A DNA stretch of 64,000 nt. Origin: Lytechinus pictus (taxonomy: Eukaryota > Echinodermata > Echinoidea > Temnopleuroida > Toxopneustidae). Position 1 is the stretch's first letter, and every line of letters begins with the position of its first letter. The notes beneath the pieces were generated by a model, which saw only the letters and a list, made by a program, of their open reading frames with translations, did not search any database and had not been told where the DNA came from. Of this stretch, positions 39,801-49,250 are shown piece after piece. Location of the stretch: contig NC_087249.1 of assembly GCF_037042905.1 (NCBI RefSeq), forward strand, positions 33,134,401 to 33,198,400, read 5' to 3'. Position numbers and translations under genes: made by a program.

Positions 39801-42800
39801 TGGGCCAATAACTCTTCAGTCAAGATGGCAACTTACATTGACCAACGAAAGGATCGAAGATGACTATGTTTCGATCATCATTTGAAAGGAATTAGCTGTA
39901 ACTGGGGTCTGAGGTACGATATTTCTGAATTTTATATATTTTTACGTAAGTTTGAATGTACTTTCTTTTTTATAATGTGACATTTTATGTATAAAAAAAC
40001 GATCTGAAAATTGGGTTTCCGCCGAATGTTAGATCTAACGTTACTGCTAAAACGTTGGCTGAACGTATGGGCCAATAACTCTGAAGTATTGGTAAGTGGA
40101 GCCAACGCAGTTCAGCGGAACAACCAAAATACAGAGACTGAAGCTTTTGGTCTATTTACCGACATGAAGGCAAAAATGTACAGAAAATGGTGCCCCCCCC
40201 CCTCAGAAAAATGTGATATATCTGTACACATGCCAATTTTAGTTTTGGGAGGAGTTATCTGAAGCATAAAAAGAAATGAAGATTGTACATGTAGTTCAAT
40301 ACTTGCCATAGGTAACCAGTATCTCCATAGGATATGAAATTCCTCCCTGTCAATGTAGTTATCCTGTGAAAACAAATGATCATTAAAGCTACTAAATAAA
40401 TGTGATTCATATAGATAAAAAAAAAAGAATAACAACTTAAAAAATTGAGCATTTTCATCGAACAGGAGTTCAGTGATGCATAGATACATGTACATGATAC
40501 AGCAAAATATTTCAAATGACTTAATTTACAACTATCCGAAATTGAAGCAAAACAAGATTTTTTTTTATTAAAAAAAAAGAGGTTAAAAATTACCAACCTC
40601 AATATGAACATTTCTTATAAAAGAATCAAATGATTCCATGCAGGACAATACAAAGTTGACTGTATATTCCTTCACCAAGATATTTATCTATCTATGTACA
40701 TGTACATCGTACTGCTTTCAACTCAAATGAAGTACCTGGCAAGATTAATTCATTTGTATGCACCAAATGCTGGAAACTACAGCTGGAGTTACAACCAAGG
40801 TATAGGGTACTGCTGAAAAGGCAAAGTTCTAAATATTGTACATACTATATACCTCTGAACATATAAAAATTGCTATAATTATAATGCCTCACTTTATCTA
40901 CTGTAATATACAGGTCTACCATCCCCTCCCCGCCCCTCTCCCCCATCCCACCTACCCACCCCATGCCTAAAAATATCCCCCACCCTCCACCATCCCCTTG
41001 TCACATACAGTATATCATCATCATTTATCTTGCTTTGAATACCTGATTATCATCTAGCTGTTCAAATATCCGTCTTGATTCTGTTTCTGTGAGAGGAAAA
41101 CTCTTGCCATCTCCTACAAAAAGATCAAGACACATCTCATGAAATTCATCTTGGTCTAACCTGCCATCCCTGAAAAAGAAAAGGTTAAGGAATAAAAAAA
41201 AGAAAGGTAGAACTTCATGAAATACATAATCATACTTCTTAACAAAATTTATGATGAATATCTGCAAATTTTTTGCAATAATTGATATAAGGGATACCAT
41301 ACGCAATATGATTTTTTCATTTTTGTAAAAATTGCACATTTTCATATCACTTAGCTTCATAATCAGTTATATGGCATAAATTGTATCTTCAAAGTATTTA
41401 CATGTATATAATTTCTTCCCTTTCCTTCTTGTTCTTCTTCTCTTCCTTGTTCTAGTTGTCACTCTCTTTGCCTCATTCACTTTGCTATATTATTCATACT
41501 CCTCAAATTTATATTTCTATGTTTCAATTTTCATTATATTATCTTAAAATGATTTGTCTTTTTCTCACTTTCATTTTTATTATTTTCACAAACATGTAGC
41601 TAGTTTTGTTTCAGACTTCCTTTTTTTGGAGGGGGGGGGGGGTAAAATTTCCTGATTTTTAGTAACATGTACATGTAGGGGGTATGAATTGTACATGACA
41701 AGTTGTCAGATCTGACATCTTTCTCTGATGTTGATTGGCTGAGAGGTATTGTTACTATGGTAACTGTCGGATAAAATGGGACTTGTCGGATAAAACGTCC
41801 GACAAGTACTTTCATGAAACGCCCCCCTGGACTCAAGACTATCCTTAATTAACAGACTAATTGCTGAGCTATTGATGGATAGCTGCCTAGCTGCCTACCG
41901 ACTTGCATATAATGTACTGATCTGGTTAATACACAGAGATGCATTAATGGATTAGAAAACCAACAGGCAATCCAGTGGGCACTCACCCCTATCCATTCGG
42001 AAAAAAAAAAAAACAATACAAACTCAAAGTACCATCACTGGATGATTAAATGGGAGAATAACCAGGGACTGATGATACCTGTAGTTGGTATGGATGATGT
42101 ACATGTAATGTGACAAGATGACAGTATTTCAACTGGCTGAGAGACTTTGACATACATGTAGATACCGGTACATTTCAAAAGATATTAAATGAATCATTAA
42201 TTAAAAGGAAGATATTTCAATTGTGGGGGCATCGTGGTCTGGTAGTCTGACTCTCGATCGTCTAGGGCTCAAACAGAGGGTCTTTGGTTTGAATCCCATC
42301 CATGTTTTCCTTTAGCAATAAATTTATCAACAATGTGCTGCACCCAACCCAGGTGAGACGAATTTGTACCTGGCAGAACTACTTCCTTTGAATGCAACAA
42401 GGTAAAGCTGGTGTATAGTGACCTTTTGAAAAGGCAACAAGATAAATGTCACTTGAAGTATGTATTATAGTTTACTCAGAATTTTCAATAAACATTACAA
42501 AATGACTTATAAAATGGCAGGATGTTTACCCTTATCTACTGAAAGGCCTTATCATTTTGAAAAACATTTTGAAAATGTTTTCAGTCAGTATTTCGGCACT
42601 GCATGCTACCTTAGGGATAAACACTAAACACCCAGGTACTTAAGAAATTTGAGATCTGCAAAAGGTACATACATGTGTATGTATTAAAGGCAAAGGGCAT
42701 TAACTTAACAATTGATGCAAAATATCTATAGTGCACACAAGGAATAACACATAATAAATTCCATATTCCTATGTCAATAAAGCTTCTCAATTCTTGCATT

Positions 42801-45800
42801 GGGTGATTTGGGGAATTTGCAAAGTCAATGCCTTCTCTAAATCATGCAATGACATTTTACAAAGCTGAGAAATGGACATTGTACTGAATCAAGGAAATAA
42901 GGTGCTCTGATGTAGTGTACACCGTAGAAGCTCTTTGATTTCAACAATGGAAGTTTGTCTACAATTCTTGACATGATTTGCATACAATAAAGACTGGTCA
43001 GATGATAGGTACCATACATGAAGGCCCAACATGTTTGCATTTTTTTTATCACGAGGATGGAAAAGGCTGTGACAAAAGATTTAAAAAAAAATAATAATAC
43101 TGGTATATTTGAAAGAATACATGTAGTCCTTGTCATTTCATTAAGAAAATAACAAAGATCTAATCACAAGAGGTGTGTAGTCAATCATATTTCATTTGAA
43201 CGGATTATACTGTACTTTCTTTACCTTGGAATATACATTTTTTCAACCACAATGTATATTTTGGTGGGAGCACATCTAGCTTAGCATGCATGATGTACTG
43301 TTATTTTTTAAATTATTTTTACTGCCCAAGACCACAGTTGTGCAAGTCCCGGGGGGGGGGGGGGGGGGGGGCCATTTACATTGACGAGTGGATACCATGC
43401 GCGACCAAAAAAAACACGTAAAAAGGATGTCTTTTTCAAGATAGGGCACGTTACGTACGTAACGTGATAAGGGTGTCAAAAACACCAAAAAATTTCGCTA
43501 GGAAAGCTACGTGTTTAGGGTCAAATTTACGGGGATGATAAAACAAAATTAAAATATTAAAGGATGTCCTTTTTGCCCAACACTACATGTTTAGAGTCCG
43601 ATTTGAGAGAGGTGATGTGGAAGGTGGGGCCATAATAAACCAAATGGTGTACGTGTTAAGGTAAAACCGACGACCGACGGACCCGTACGTGACATAACAA
43701 TAAATTATCGCTGTACTTGTTTAGGGGTTCATTTCAGAGAATACTTGCTAAGAGTATCGTTTTGTTTCCAATACTTGTTAAGGGTAGGGTTTCACACGCC
43801 AATACTTGTTAAGGGGTGCATTTTCAGAATATGGAAAATACGTGTTTAGGGTGCTTTTCGAGACCCCATGGTCACGCATGGTATTCACTCGTCAATGGAA
43901 GTGGCCCCCCCGGGGTGCAAGTAGAAGTTTAGAACAGCTCATTGTTGTACCAAACATCACTATTCTAATAAGTTACATGTACCAGCATTAGACATTGCAC
44001 TTTTATTCTCTAAGGACTTCAAGTCCACTATCACTGTATCAGCACAAAATATAAAAAGCTATTAAAACTCCAGGGCTGGTAGCCTAATCAACTTGAATTA
44101 TAAAGCCAGAATTTAAGTATTTTAATCAGAATTTGTATTAAAAAAACTTCTTTGGTATTCTCAATCTTCTTTTTTGGCTTAGAAGTATTTTGCTTATGTA
44201 CATGTACATGTAAAACTAAGTTAGCAGCCTACATGGCTAAAGTATGGCTTACGTGCAGCAGTGGCTTACAGACGGGGGAGGGGCTTGAGGAAGCTTCCCC
44301 ACCCCCCCCAAAAAAAAAAAGATCGAGGAAAAAAGAGAAGAGGAAAGAGAGAAGGGTGAAATATGATACCAGTGCCATTTTCTGAATATTATATCAAAAT
44401 CAATCACAAAATTTGATTTTTGTAGTAATAAAAATGCAGATATTTATGCTCGCTCTCAACTTTTTACAAATTTTGCCCAATTCGCCATATTTGGCCCCCT
44501 AAAAAGTTTTGACTCATTATGCCACTTACGTGTAGTTAACAAATGTACATATGTATGCATGCGCAGTCATACATTCTGCGTACAGGGTGGATACATGTAC
44601 ATTGTGCATTGCGCATTGTTTTGCTTACATGTACACTTTATAACATCACAATTAGTACGGTACATTAAGTACAGTGTCTGTTGAAATTCTGAAGGTAAAA
44701 TTAAAAACAATTTTCTTTTTTTTCTAGAAAATGACATCTGATTTTACTGATTTTTTTACATATTTTTACAATACATATAGAAAGCTGCTCGCACACGACA
44801 ATAAAAAACTTAAAATTATTTTAACCTTTAAATTTTTTTGATGGAATAAAAACCTTCACCAATATATTTTATTAGTTTTTCTGTTATTTTTTTACACTAA
44901 AATTTTGGGTAAACTTCCCCTTTAAATCCTACAGTCTATAGACTACAGACAGTATCACAACAAATTATACTGTGTATCTTTGTTTTTTAAATGTTATGGC
45001 AGTGAGTCCAAACTTTGCGTGTGTCAATACAAGTACATTGTACATGTACAGTAATGTACTTCGCGGACGGTCATTATCTTAAAAACTATCCAATATCTTT
45101 AAAATCATACACCATCAATGTGAAAGCAACCTAAAATTACCCTCTAGCACTTTAATCAGTTTGTTCAGGATGAGTTCAGTATTCATGAAAATATTGACAA
45201 AAGATCTGCAAATTTGTCACCGTTAGAGCCCATTCCGAAGAAATCTTAATTGCTCAACAAGCATCACGATATCATCGTTTTGCAAACAAATATCATTAAA
45301 AAATGTGAGTTAAATGTGGAACTGACCGATTCTATAGCATTTTGCCGTTAATCTATATCTCACCTTTAAGAGCTTCAGTTATTCTTTAAATATAAAAAAA
45401 AACTTTGGTCCACAAAGTTAGGTCACACTTTTTCAAAATGGTTTTCCATCACAGTGCAAATTCGTCGATCAGAATAGAATTTTGAGATCGCGATTCCGGC
45501 GAAAACCCTTGACCTACTGTACATGTACTTCACATTTTGTCGATAATTTTATACGTTACGATCTTTCTGTCAATTTGATAGCTATTATTTGAATTGTTTG
45601 TTTTATGAAATTTGAATATTTTAAAACAAATTTAGCTTAATGAATATTTTTCAAATGTCCGTGAAGTTTGGACACCCCAACAATGAACATACATTACTTG
45701 CAAAATGATCTTTTTTCAATGCAGAAAGCTGTAAGTCGTACAAATTATTCATACTTTCATGAACAATGATTCAAGCACACTGTATAGGCTATGTCCAAAA

Positions 45801-47771
45801 TATATTGTAGTCCTGGTATTTTAAATGTATTAAAAATCAGTCTCTGGACACAAAAACAATATTCTTAAAGATAAATGCCAGTTGTGGTACCTAACGATCT
45901 CAAAATGACTTTTTACAGAATCCAATATAATGACCACCCAAGTGTCTGTTTGTATGAATAAAAAATATGTGCCAAAGAATTCTGGAAGATATTGTGTTAT
46001 TGCTGAGAAATAAGCAAAATAAGCGCAGATTCTGGCACTTCCGTCGGGTCTTTATACCAGCAATAATAATACACTGTCCCACGTGTGCCTATCTGTGTTG
46101 GCGATCTTCAGTGTGATCGTATTTCAGCTTAGATTTTATAATTTCACAAAGTTCAGTTTATGTAACTGCACCAGATCTAGATCCACGATGATATAGTCAT
46201 ACTTAACCTTGGTTTTACAGACTTTCTCACGAAATCAGTGTTTTACTGCAACTACTTTCATTTAGCTTTAATCTCACATACATGAAGTCAATTGTAATAC
46301 TTACCAAACACTTTTTGGAGATTCATCATTCAACCAAACAAACACATTATTTTCTTAAAATTAATCTCACTATATTGTATCATGTATATATACAATTACC
46401 TAAAAAAAATAAAGATATACAATTTTTGCCGAGATCAATTCCTTTTTTATATCAGTTCCTATTGCACCCATCTACCGTATCTTTGCATGTGAAATATTTA
46501 GGCCATTTGAAAATAGTATCCGACATGTATGGTAGTGGATCGTATTACCGAACACTTTTCATGAATTCAATCATATCAAACACATTACTCTCATAAAATT
46601 CACCAAACTTCCACCATAAATACACAATTACCTACAAAATATAAATATGTAAAAATTTTGCCAAAATCGTTTGTCCCTTTTATGATATAAGCTTCCAATC
46701 GGACCCCTCTTCGCATGTGAAATATTTTGGTCACTTGAAAAAGGTATCGTATTACCGAACGTGTGTTTTCTATGGGAAAAGTTGTGAAAAAAACAAAATC
46801 ACTGATGAGCTATTTTGAGCATATTTTATTATTTTTAGAATATTAAGACTTTGAAAATGTGTTTTTGACAATTTTCATCATCTTTCTATTCAAGTTCCCT
46901 TTGAAAGGATGTTACAAAATTTTGAGCGTATGAAATTATTTTCTGACGCGTACGATGTGCGCGTTCGGTAATACAAGGCCGGTCGGTAATACAATCACTC
47001 ACTGTACATGTAGGATGGGGGGTCGGGTGTCCGGACACTTTATATTTTTGATGCATTCTTTTTTGTCTTTGGATTACACTAAAAATATGACTTCAAATAG
47101 TTGTAATCATCTTCTATTTTGTTCTCTATAATATTTCCTAACACTTTGTACTAAAAATTGATGAAACTTCGCTTGTAAATTTTTCCACAACCTGTCCGGA
47201 CACACAACAACTGGGTATACATACTGAACGTGTGCTTTCTGCGGGAGAAGATAGAAAATTAACAAAATCTTTGAGCTAATTTTACCATATTTTGCTATTT
47301 TGAAAAATACTTGGCCCTTTTCCATCTTCCTTCCATTCATTCAAAGAAAAAAGGTTGTTGCATTGCCTACTTGTATCAAATTATTTTCTGACATGCCGGC
47401 AGTTTGGTAATCATGTTTTTAGTTGATTATTTGTGAACTCTGCTGAGTCTGTAACTACCCTGTAATTTGTAACTGTGTAAGTAATCTTTGATTGAAATTC
47501 AATTTGAATATTAAATTATTGATCACCTTCTTTATCAAGACTCAAGTTCATTGATAGTTTATTACAGTGTAGTTGTGCACAAATTATGGTCACTGCACAA
47601 GCACCATCATGATAAATTAAAGGCCTCTTTCTAAGTAAGTTTAAGTAAAGTAAATAAATATTTTTCTAACCCTCTTTTGTTGTAGCGTTTCAAACACGTT
47701 GCCTCTTTCTCACGATTTCCAGAGAAAGACAGATCATTCTTGAGATTATCGAAGAAGTTTTCTGCAGACAT
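27850..47771 (-). CDS. Naam: EF-hand nicotinamidase (Naam/PNC1 family), complete, 8 exons, 376 aa
   Basis: Exons: 47771-47671, 41169-41043, 40363-40307, 36169-36063, 35118-35001, 31546-31418, 30669-30358, 28029-27850 (377 codons). The enzyme hydrolyses nicotinamide to nicotinate and ammonia in NAD salvage; mammals lack it. Residues 31-42 form a degenerate EF-hand loop and 73-84 (DDNQDNYIDREE) a near-canonical one. The cysteine-hydrolase domain starts near 101. The catalytic triad is D107 (VDVQNDF), K223 (IYKG) and C268 (CGLAYDVCV). The metal site is D147 and H149 (DWHPENH) with H198 (LWPAHC). The N-terminal EF-hand layout matches insect Naam. Exon 3 must end at a GC donor (ATG|GCAAGT at 40306): the upstream GT donor at 40316 would create TGA at the junction. 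The C-terminal tail (about 318-376) is Lys/Ala-rich and less conserved. Introns hold many MITEs and repeats. Confidence 0.93.
28144..29079. mobile_element. TTAA-flanked element with 16-bp perfect terminal repeats
   Basis: TTAA (28140-28143), then GGACGTTCCACAGTTA, and at the far end TAACTGTGGAACGTCC followed by TTAA (29080-29083). No transposase. It lies in intron 7 of the nicotinamidase, 111 bp upstream of the last exon's acceptor. Confidence 0.8.
29737..30337. mobile_element. Palindromic MITE, family B
   Basis: TTAA at 29733-29736 and 30338-30341. The arms AGGAATGGTCCAGGCTGAAA and its inverted partner (ending GGACCATCCCT) extend over roughly 120 bp each. The right end lies 20 bp from the nicotinamidase exon 7 donor (GT at 30357-30356). 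Confidence 0.85.
31732..31767 (-). pseudogene. Decayed duplicate of nicotinamidase exon 6 start and its acceptor
   Basis: On the minus strand CTGTAG|ATCCAGCAGAAGAAG mirrors the true exon 6 start TGTGTAG|GTCCAGCAGAAGAAT (31546), with 28 of 33 bases matching. In frame it reads IQQKKA and then TGA, so inclusion would terminate translation. Confidence 0.55.
32755..32936 (+). mobile_element. SINE 3' module
   Basis: Nearly the same as the 3' part of the 6286-6672 element (GGGAGTGGAGGATGTGCACA, AAGCGCTATATAAAAGCGG, ATT tail). The head is missing. Confidence 0.7.
32937..34035 (+). mobile_element. SINE split by a later insertion
   Basis: The left piece (to about 33021) ends at TCCACCCAGGT. The right piece (from 33918) resumes with AATGGG and then AATTCCTTGAATGCTC. 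Both match the 4530 SINE in order, with only a few bases missing between them. Confidence 0.65.
33022..33917. mobile_element. CpG-rich element with TACATGTA...CCGGACAC inverted ends
   Basis: The left end TACATGTATAGTCACG leads to TATTACCGGACAC. The right end GTGTCCGGCAATA leads to CATACATGTA, inverted. The interior 33300-33470 is CpG-rich (CGTCGACGG, GTGCGCGAGG, CGTCGATCGG). Related ends with CGTATTACCGAAC occur near 46530, 46750 and 46970. It interrupts a SINE in intron 5 of the nicotinamidase. Confidence 0.65.
36276..36861. mobile_element. Palindromic MITE, family C
   Basis: TTAA at 36272-36275 and 36862-36865. Ends AGGAGAATGAAAC and GTTTCATTCTCCT are perfect complements, with further inverted similarity inward (CCTCCCATTGGCAATGCGAC versus GTTGCCAATGGGAGGATC). 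It lies in intron 3 of the nicotinamidase. Confidence 0.85.
37193..37610. repeat. About 410-bp direct repeat, copy 1
   Basis: Near-identical to 45864-46273 (for example TACCTAACGATCTCAAAATG, GCACCAGATCTAGATCCACG). It lies in intron 3 of the nicotinamidase. Confidence 0.85.
38461..38843. mobile_element. Palindromic MITE, family B, shorter copy
   Basis: AGGAGTAATCCGGGCTGAA at the left; TTTTCAGCCTGAATTGCCCC before TTAA (38844-38847) at the right. The left flank is CTAA, a degenerate TTAA. Confidence 0.65.
39200..39545. other. CpG-rich promoter-like patch
   Basis: Higher CpG and GC than its surroundings (ATTCGGGCGACCGGG, GCGCAAAGCAGCGGC). A 62-codon plus-strand frame (39340-39528) starts here but shows no family motif. 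It could be an alternative promoter or 5' exon; unresolved. Confidence 0.3.
39553..40086. repeat. Recent 267-bp tandem duplication
   Basis: Two copies, 39553-39819 and 39820-40086, differ at only a few positions (for example TGTACA/TGTATA, CTAATACG/CTAAAACG). Each begins AAGATGGCA and ends GGCCAATAACTCT. Confidence 0.9.
41690..41830. repeat. TCTGACATCTTT...ACAAGT dispersed repeat, copy 1
   Basis: It shares GATTGGCTG, CTATGGTAACTGTC and GTCGGATAAAACGTC-type blocks with 58280-58440 and 58630-58765. The end has short inverted motifs (ACTTGTC, GACAAGT). Confidence 0.6.
42222..42440 (+). mobile_element. tRNA-derived SINE, diverged
   Basis: The head CATCGTGGTCTGGTAGTCTG leads to B box GGTTTGAATCCC. 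The body has ATTTATCAACAATGTGCTGC and AACCCAGGTGAGACGAAT. The 3' part is shortened. Confidence 0.65.
43347..43914. mobile_element. Long terminal-inverted-repeat element with poly-G ends
   Basis: Flanked by GTGCAAG (43340-43346 and 43915-43921). The left arm has CATTGACGAGTGGATACCAT, matched inverted by ATGGTATTCACTCGTCAATG at 43879-43898. Poly-G and poly-C runs lie near the ends. The interior has a CGTTACGTACGTAACG palindrome (43449-43464). Confidence 0.7.
44259..44527. mobile_element. Short hAT-like MITE (candidate)
   Basis: The left end CAGTGGCTTA and right end ATGCCACTT are roughly inverted. The flanks ACGTGCAG (44251-44258) and ACGTGTAG (44528-44535) form an 8-bp duplication with one mismatch. 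Confidence 0.5.
44690..44921. mobile_element. Right half of a family D MITE
   Basis: Ends GGGTAAACTTCCCCT before TTAA (44922-44925). The interior AGAAAGCTGCTCGCA matches 56113-56357. No left arm is seen. Confidence 0.6.
45230..45690. repeat. Dispersed repeat, copy 2
   Basis: Matches 7085-7505 in order (CTGACCGATTCTATAGCATT, CTGTCAATTTGATAGCTATT, GGACACCCCA). The copies are diverged and the class is unknown. Confidence 0.5.
45864..46273. repeat. About 410-bp direct repeat, copy 2
   Basis: Near-identical partner of 37193-37610, in intron 1 of the nicotinamidase, 8.7 kb away in the same orientation. Confidence 0.85.
46515..47010. mobile_element. Element related to the CCGGACAC/TACATGTA family
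   Basis: TCGTATTACCGAACAC near the left, GTTCGGTAATACAAG and then ACTGTACATGTA at the right. The internal repeat of CGTATTACCGAAC at about 46745 suggests a rearranged copy. Confidence 0.45.
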
Positions 47772-48110
47772 ATTGATTATCTAGTCGACGACAGAAGAGT
47801 GGAAAACAAGGCTTGGTCCTCCTGGTAGGCTAGTGCTTATGCTTGAGGCACCGACGTCTTTCTGGCTAACAAATGGCCTCAACTCTCGTTGTTCAACGGG
47901 GCAGCGCAGGGTGAAGTTTATACCTGCATCCGCTGCTGCAGCTTCACGTACACAAAGCACAGTTTGTTTACATTCGCGACTACCAGGATTGAGTAGTCAG
48001 CTGATTTATGGCGGCGCGCGATCGCGAAGTGACTCATCGCTCATGTCACGTCATCGCTCGTTAATAACGTTGACTCGACGCGCGCAGTGCAGTATAGATC
48101 TTTGGTATAG
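47772..48110 (-). promoter_or_regulatory. Nicotinamidase promoter/5'UTR region (candidate)
   Basis: The interval upstream of ATG 47771 is CpG-rich around 47990-48095 (GGCGGCGCGCGATCGCG). It holds TGACTCA (AP-1 type, 48029-48035) and TCACGTCA (CRE-like, 48045-48052). The TSS is not determined. Confidence 0.4.
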
Positions 48111-48122
48111 ATACTGGATAGA

Positions 48123-48148
48123 GGGGGGGGGGGGGGGGGGGGGGGGGT
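48123..48148. repeat. Poly-G run
   Basis: Roughly 25 consecutive G on the plus strand, just beyond the candidate nicotinamidase promoter. The length may be affected by sequencing error. Confidence 0.8.
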
Positions 48149-48344
48149 GTCAGAATTTCGAAGAAAGGACGAGGTGCAATGAAAAAAAAGGAAGAGGGAG
48201 AATGAGCAAGGAGCTTGTGTTGGAAGCTCCTTGGAATGAGAAATGAATGTGCCAAAAGAGAGAAAAAAAAATAAGGCGTACCATACTTTTTGAAAAAAAA
48301 AGTGATAGCTAGGTTGGTAATACCAAGGTTTTTTTACCTGAATG

Positions 48345-48545
48345 CTAAGAAAGCACGAATGCCTGTGAGCAAGCAACCAGGGGACCAACGACTTAAGGTC
48401 CTCTCCGAGGGACCTGGTAATGAGGATAAATGCATGCCTTACCAAAGTGCACTAGCGCACCACTTGGGAATCGAACCCGGGTCACCCGGCCGGAATCCGA
48501 AACCCCCGCTCTACCGACTGAGCTAAAGAAAAAAGAGGGAAGCAA
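48345..48545 (-). mobile_element. tRNA-derived SINE
   Basis: On the minus strand: A box TAGCTCAGTCGGTAGAGC, B box GGGTTCGATTCCC, then AGTGGTGCGCTAGTGCAC. The acceptor-stem arms do not pair, so it is not a functional tRNA. Confidence 0.7.
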
Positions 48546-48880
48546 TATATAGAAACAATTAGGCCCCATAAAAAAGAAAAATTTAGCCCAAAATGTTTCT
48601 TTTTACAATTTTACATGTGCCAGAACGCCTACAGTGCATAAGCCCTTTCTAAAAATTACTGATTAATAGCTTCTACAAAAAGGGTAAATTGAAGCTGGCC
48701 ATAGGCTTTCTTCTGACATCTTGTTTCATGGAGAAATCTTTTTTCAACCTTGAGAAGAGATATACATTTACGGTTCCAATGCCCAGAGGGAATGTCTGTT
48801 GAAATTGTGTACAATAAAATCATGAGAAAAAACAGATAGCCATGCTTGAGGACACAAAGTAACCCTTTGAATAAATATTA

Positions 48881-49250
48881 AGTCCAACTCCAACCCAGCA
48901 AAAAGGATGATTTGATTTGAATAAATAGAGAAATTTAAAAAAAATAAAAATTTGTACTTGTTAAAAACAGAGAATATTATGCACATCATGGGTGACACAA
49001 TATTTATTTCTTATGCATTCTATTAATGATGCATTCTATTGTCAAATATTTCAATTTTTTATAGACTGGACCATAAAAGAAGCTCTGTATTGAAAGATAA
49101 TACGTTGAACAATTTAACATGTTCAGAGAGGAATCAAACCTGGCTTGTTTTATATAATTAAATGTTACATAAGAATTAAAATAGACATAATGTTCAATCA
49201 TTTAGTAGTACATGACTCCAGAGATTATTTGCATATGAGAAATTGCCAGT
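48881..49250. mobile_element. Decayed family A MITE
   Basis: Family A blocks occur in order (TTAAGTCCAAC at the left, TTTCAATTTTTTATAGACT, ACATGTTCAGAGAGGAAT) without a clear right arm. Confidence 0.45.

Noticed and set aside
40315..40317. GT donor for nicotinamidase exon 3
   Set aside because: Joining here to exon 4 gives a TGA codon and a shortened linker; the GC donor at 40306 resolves both.
48460..48545. tRNA gene on the minus strand
   Set aside because: A and B boxes are present but the acceptor stem does not pair and a SINE body follows. The same applies to the heads at 4530, 6286, 18133, 42222 and 50503.
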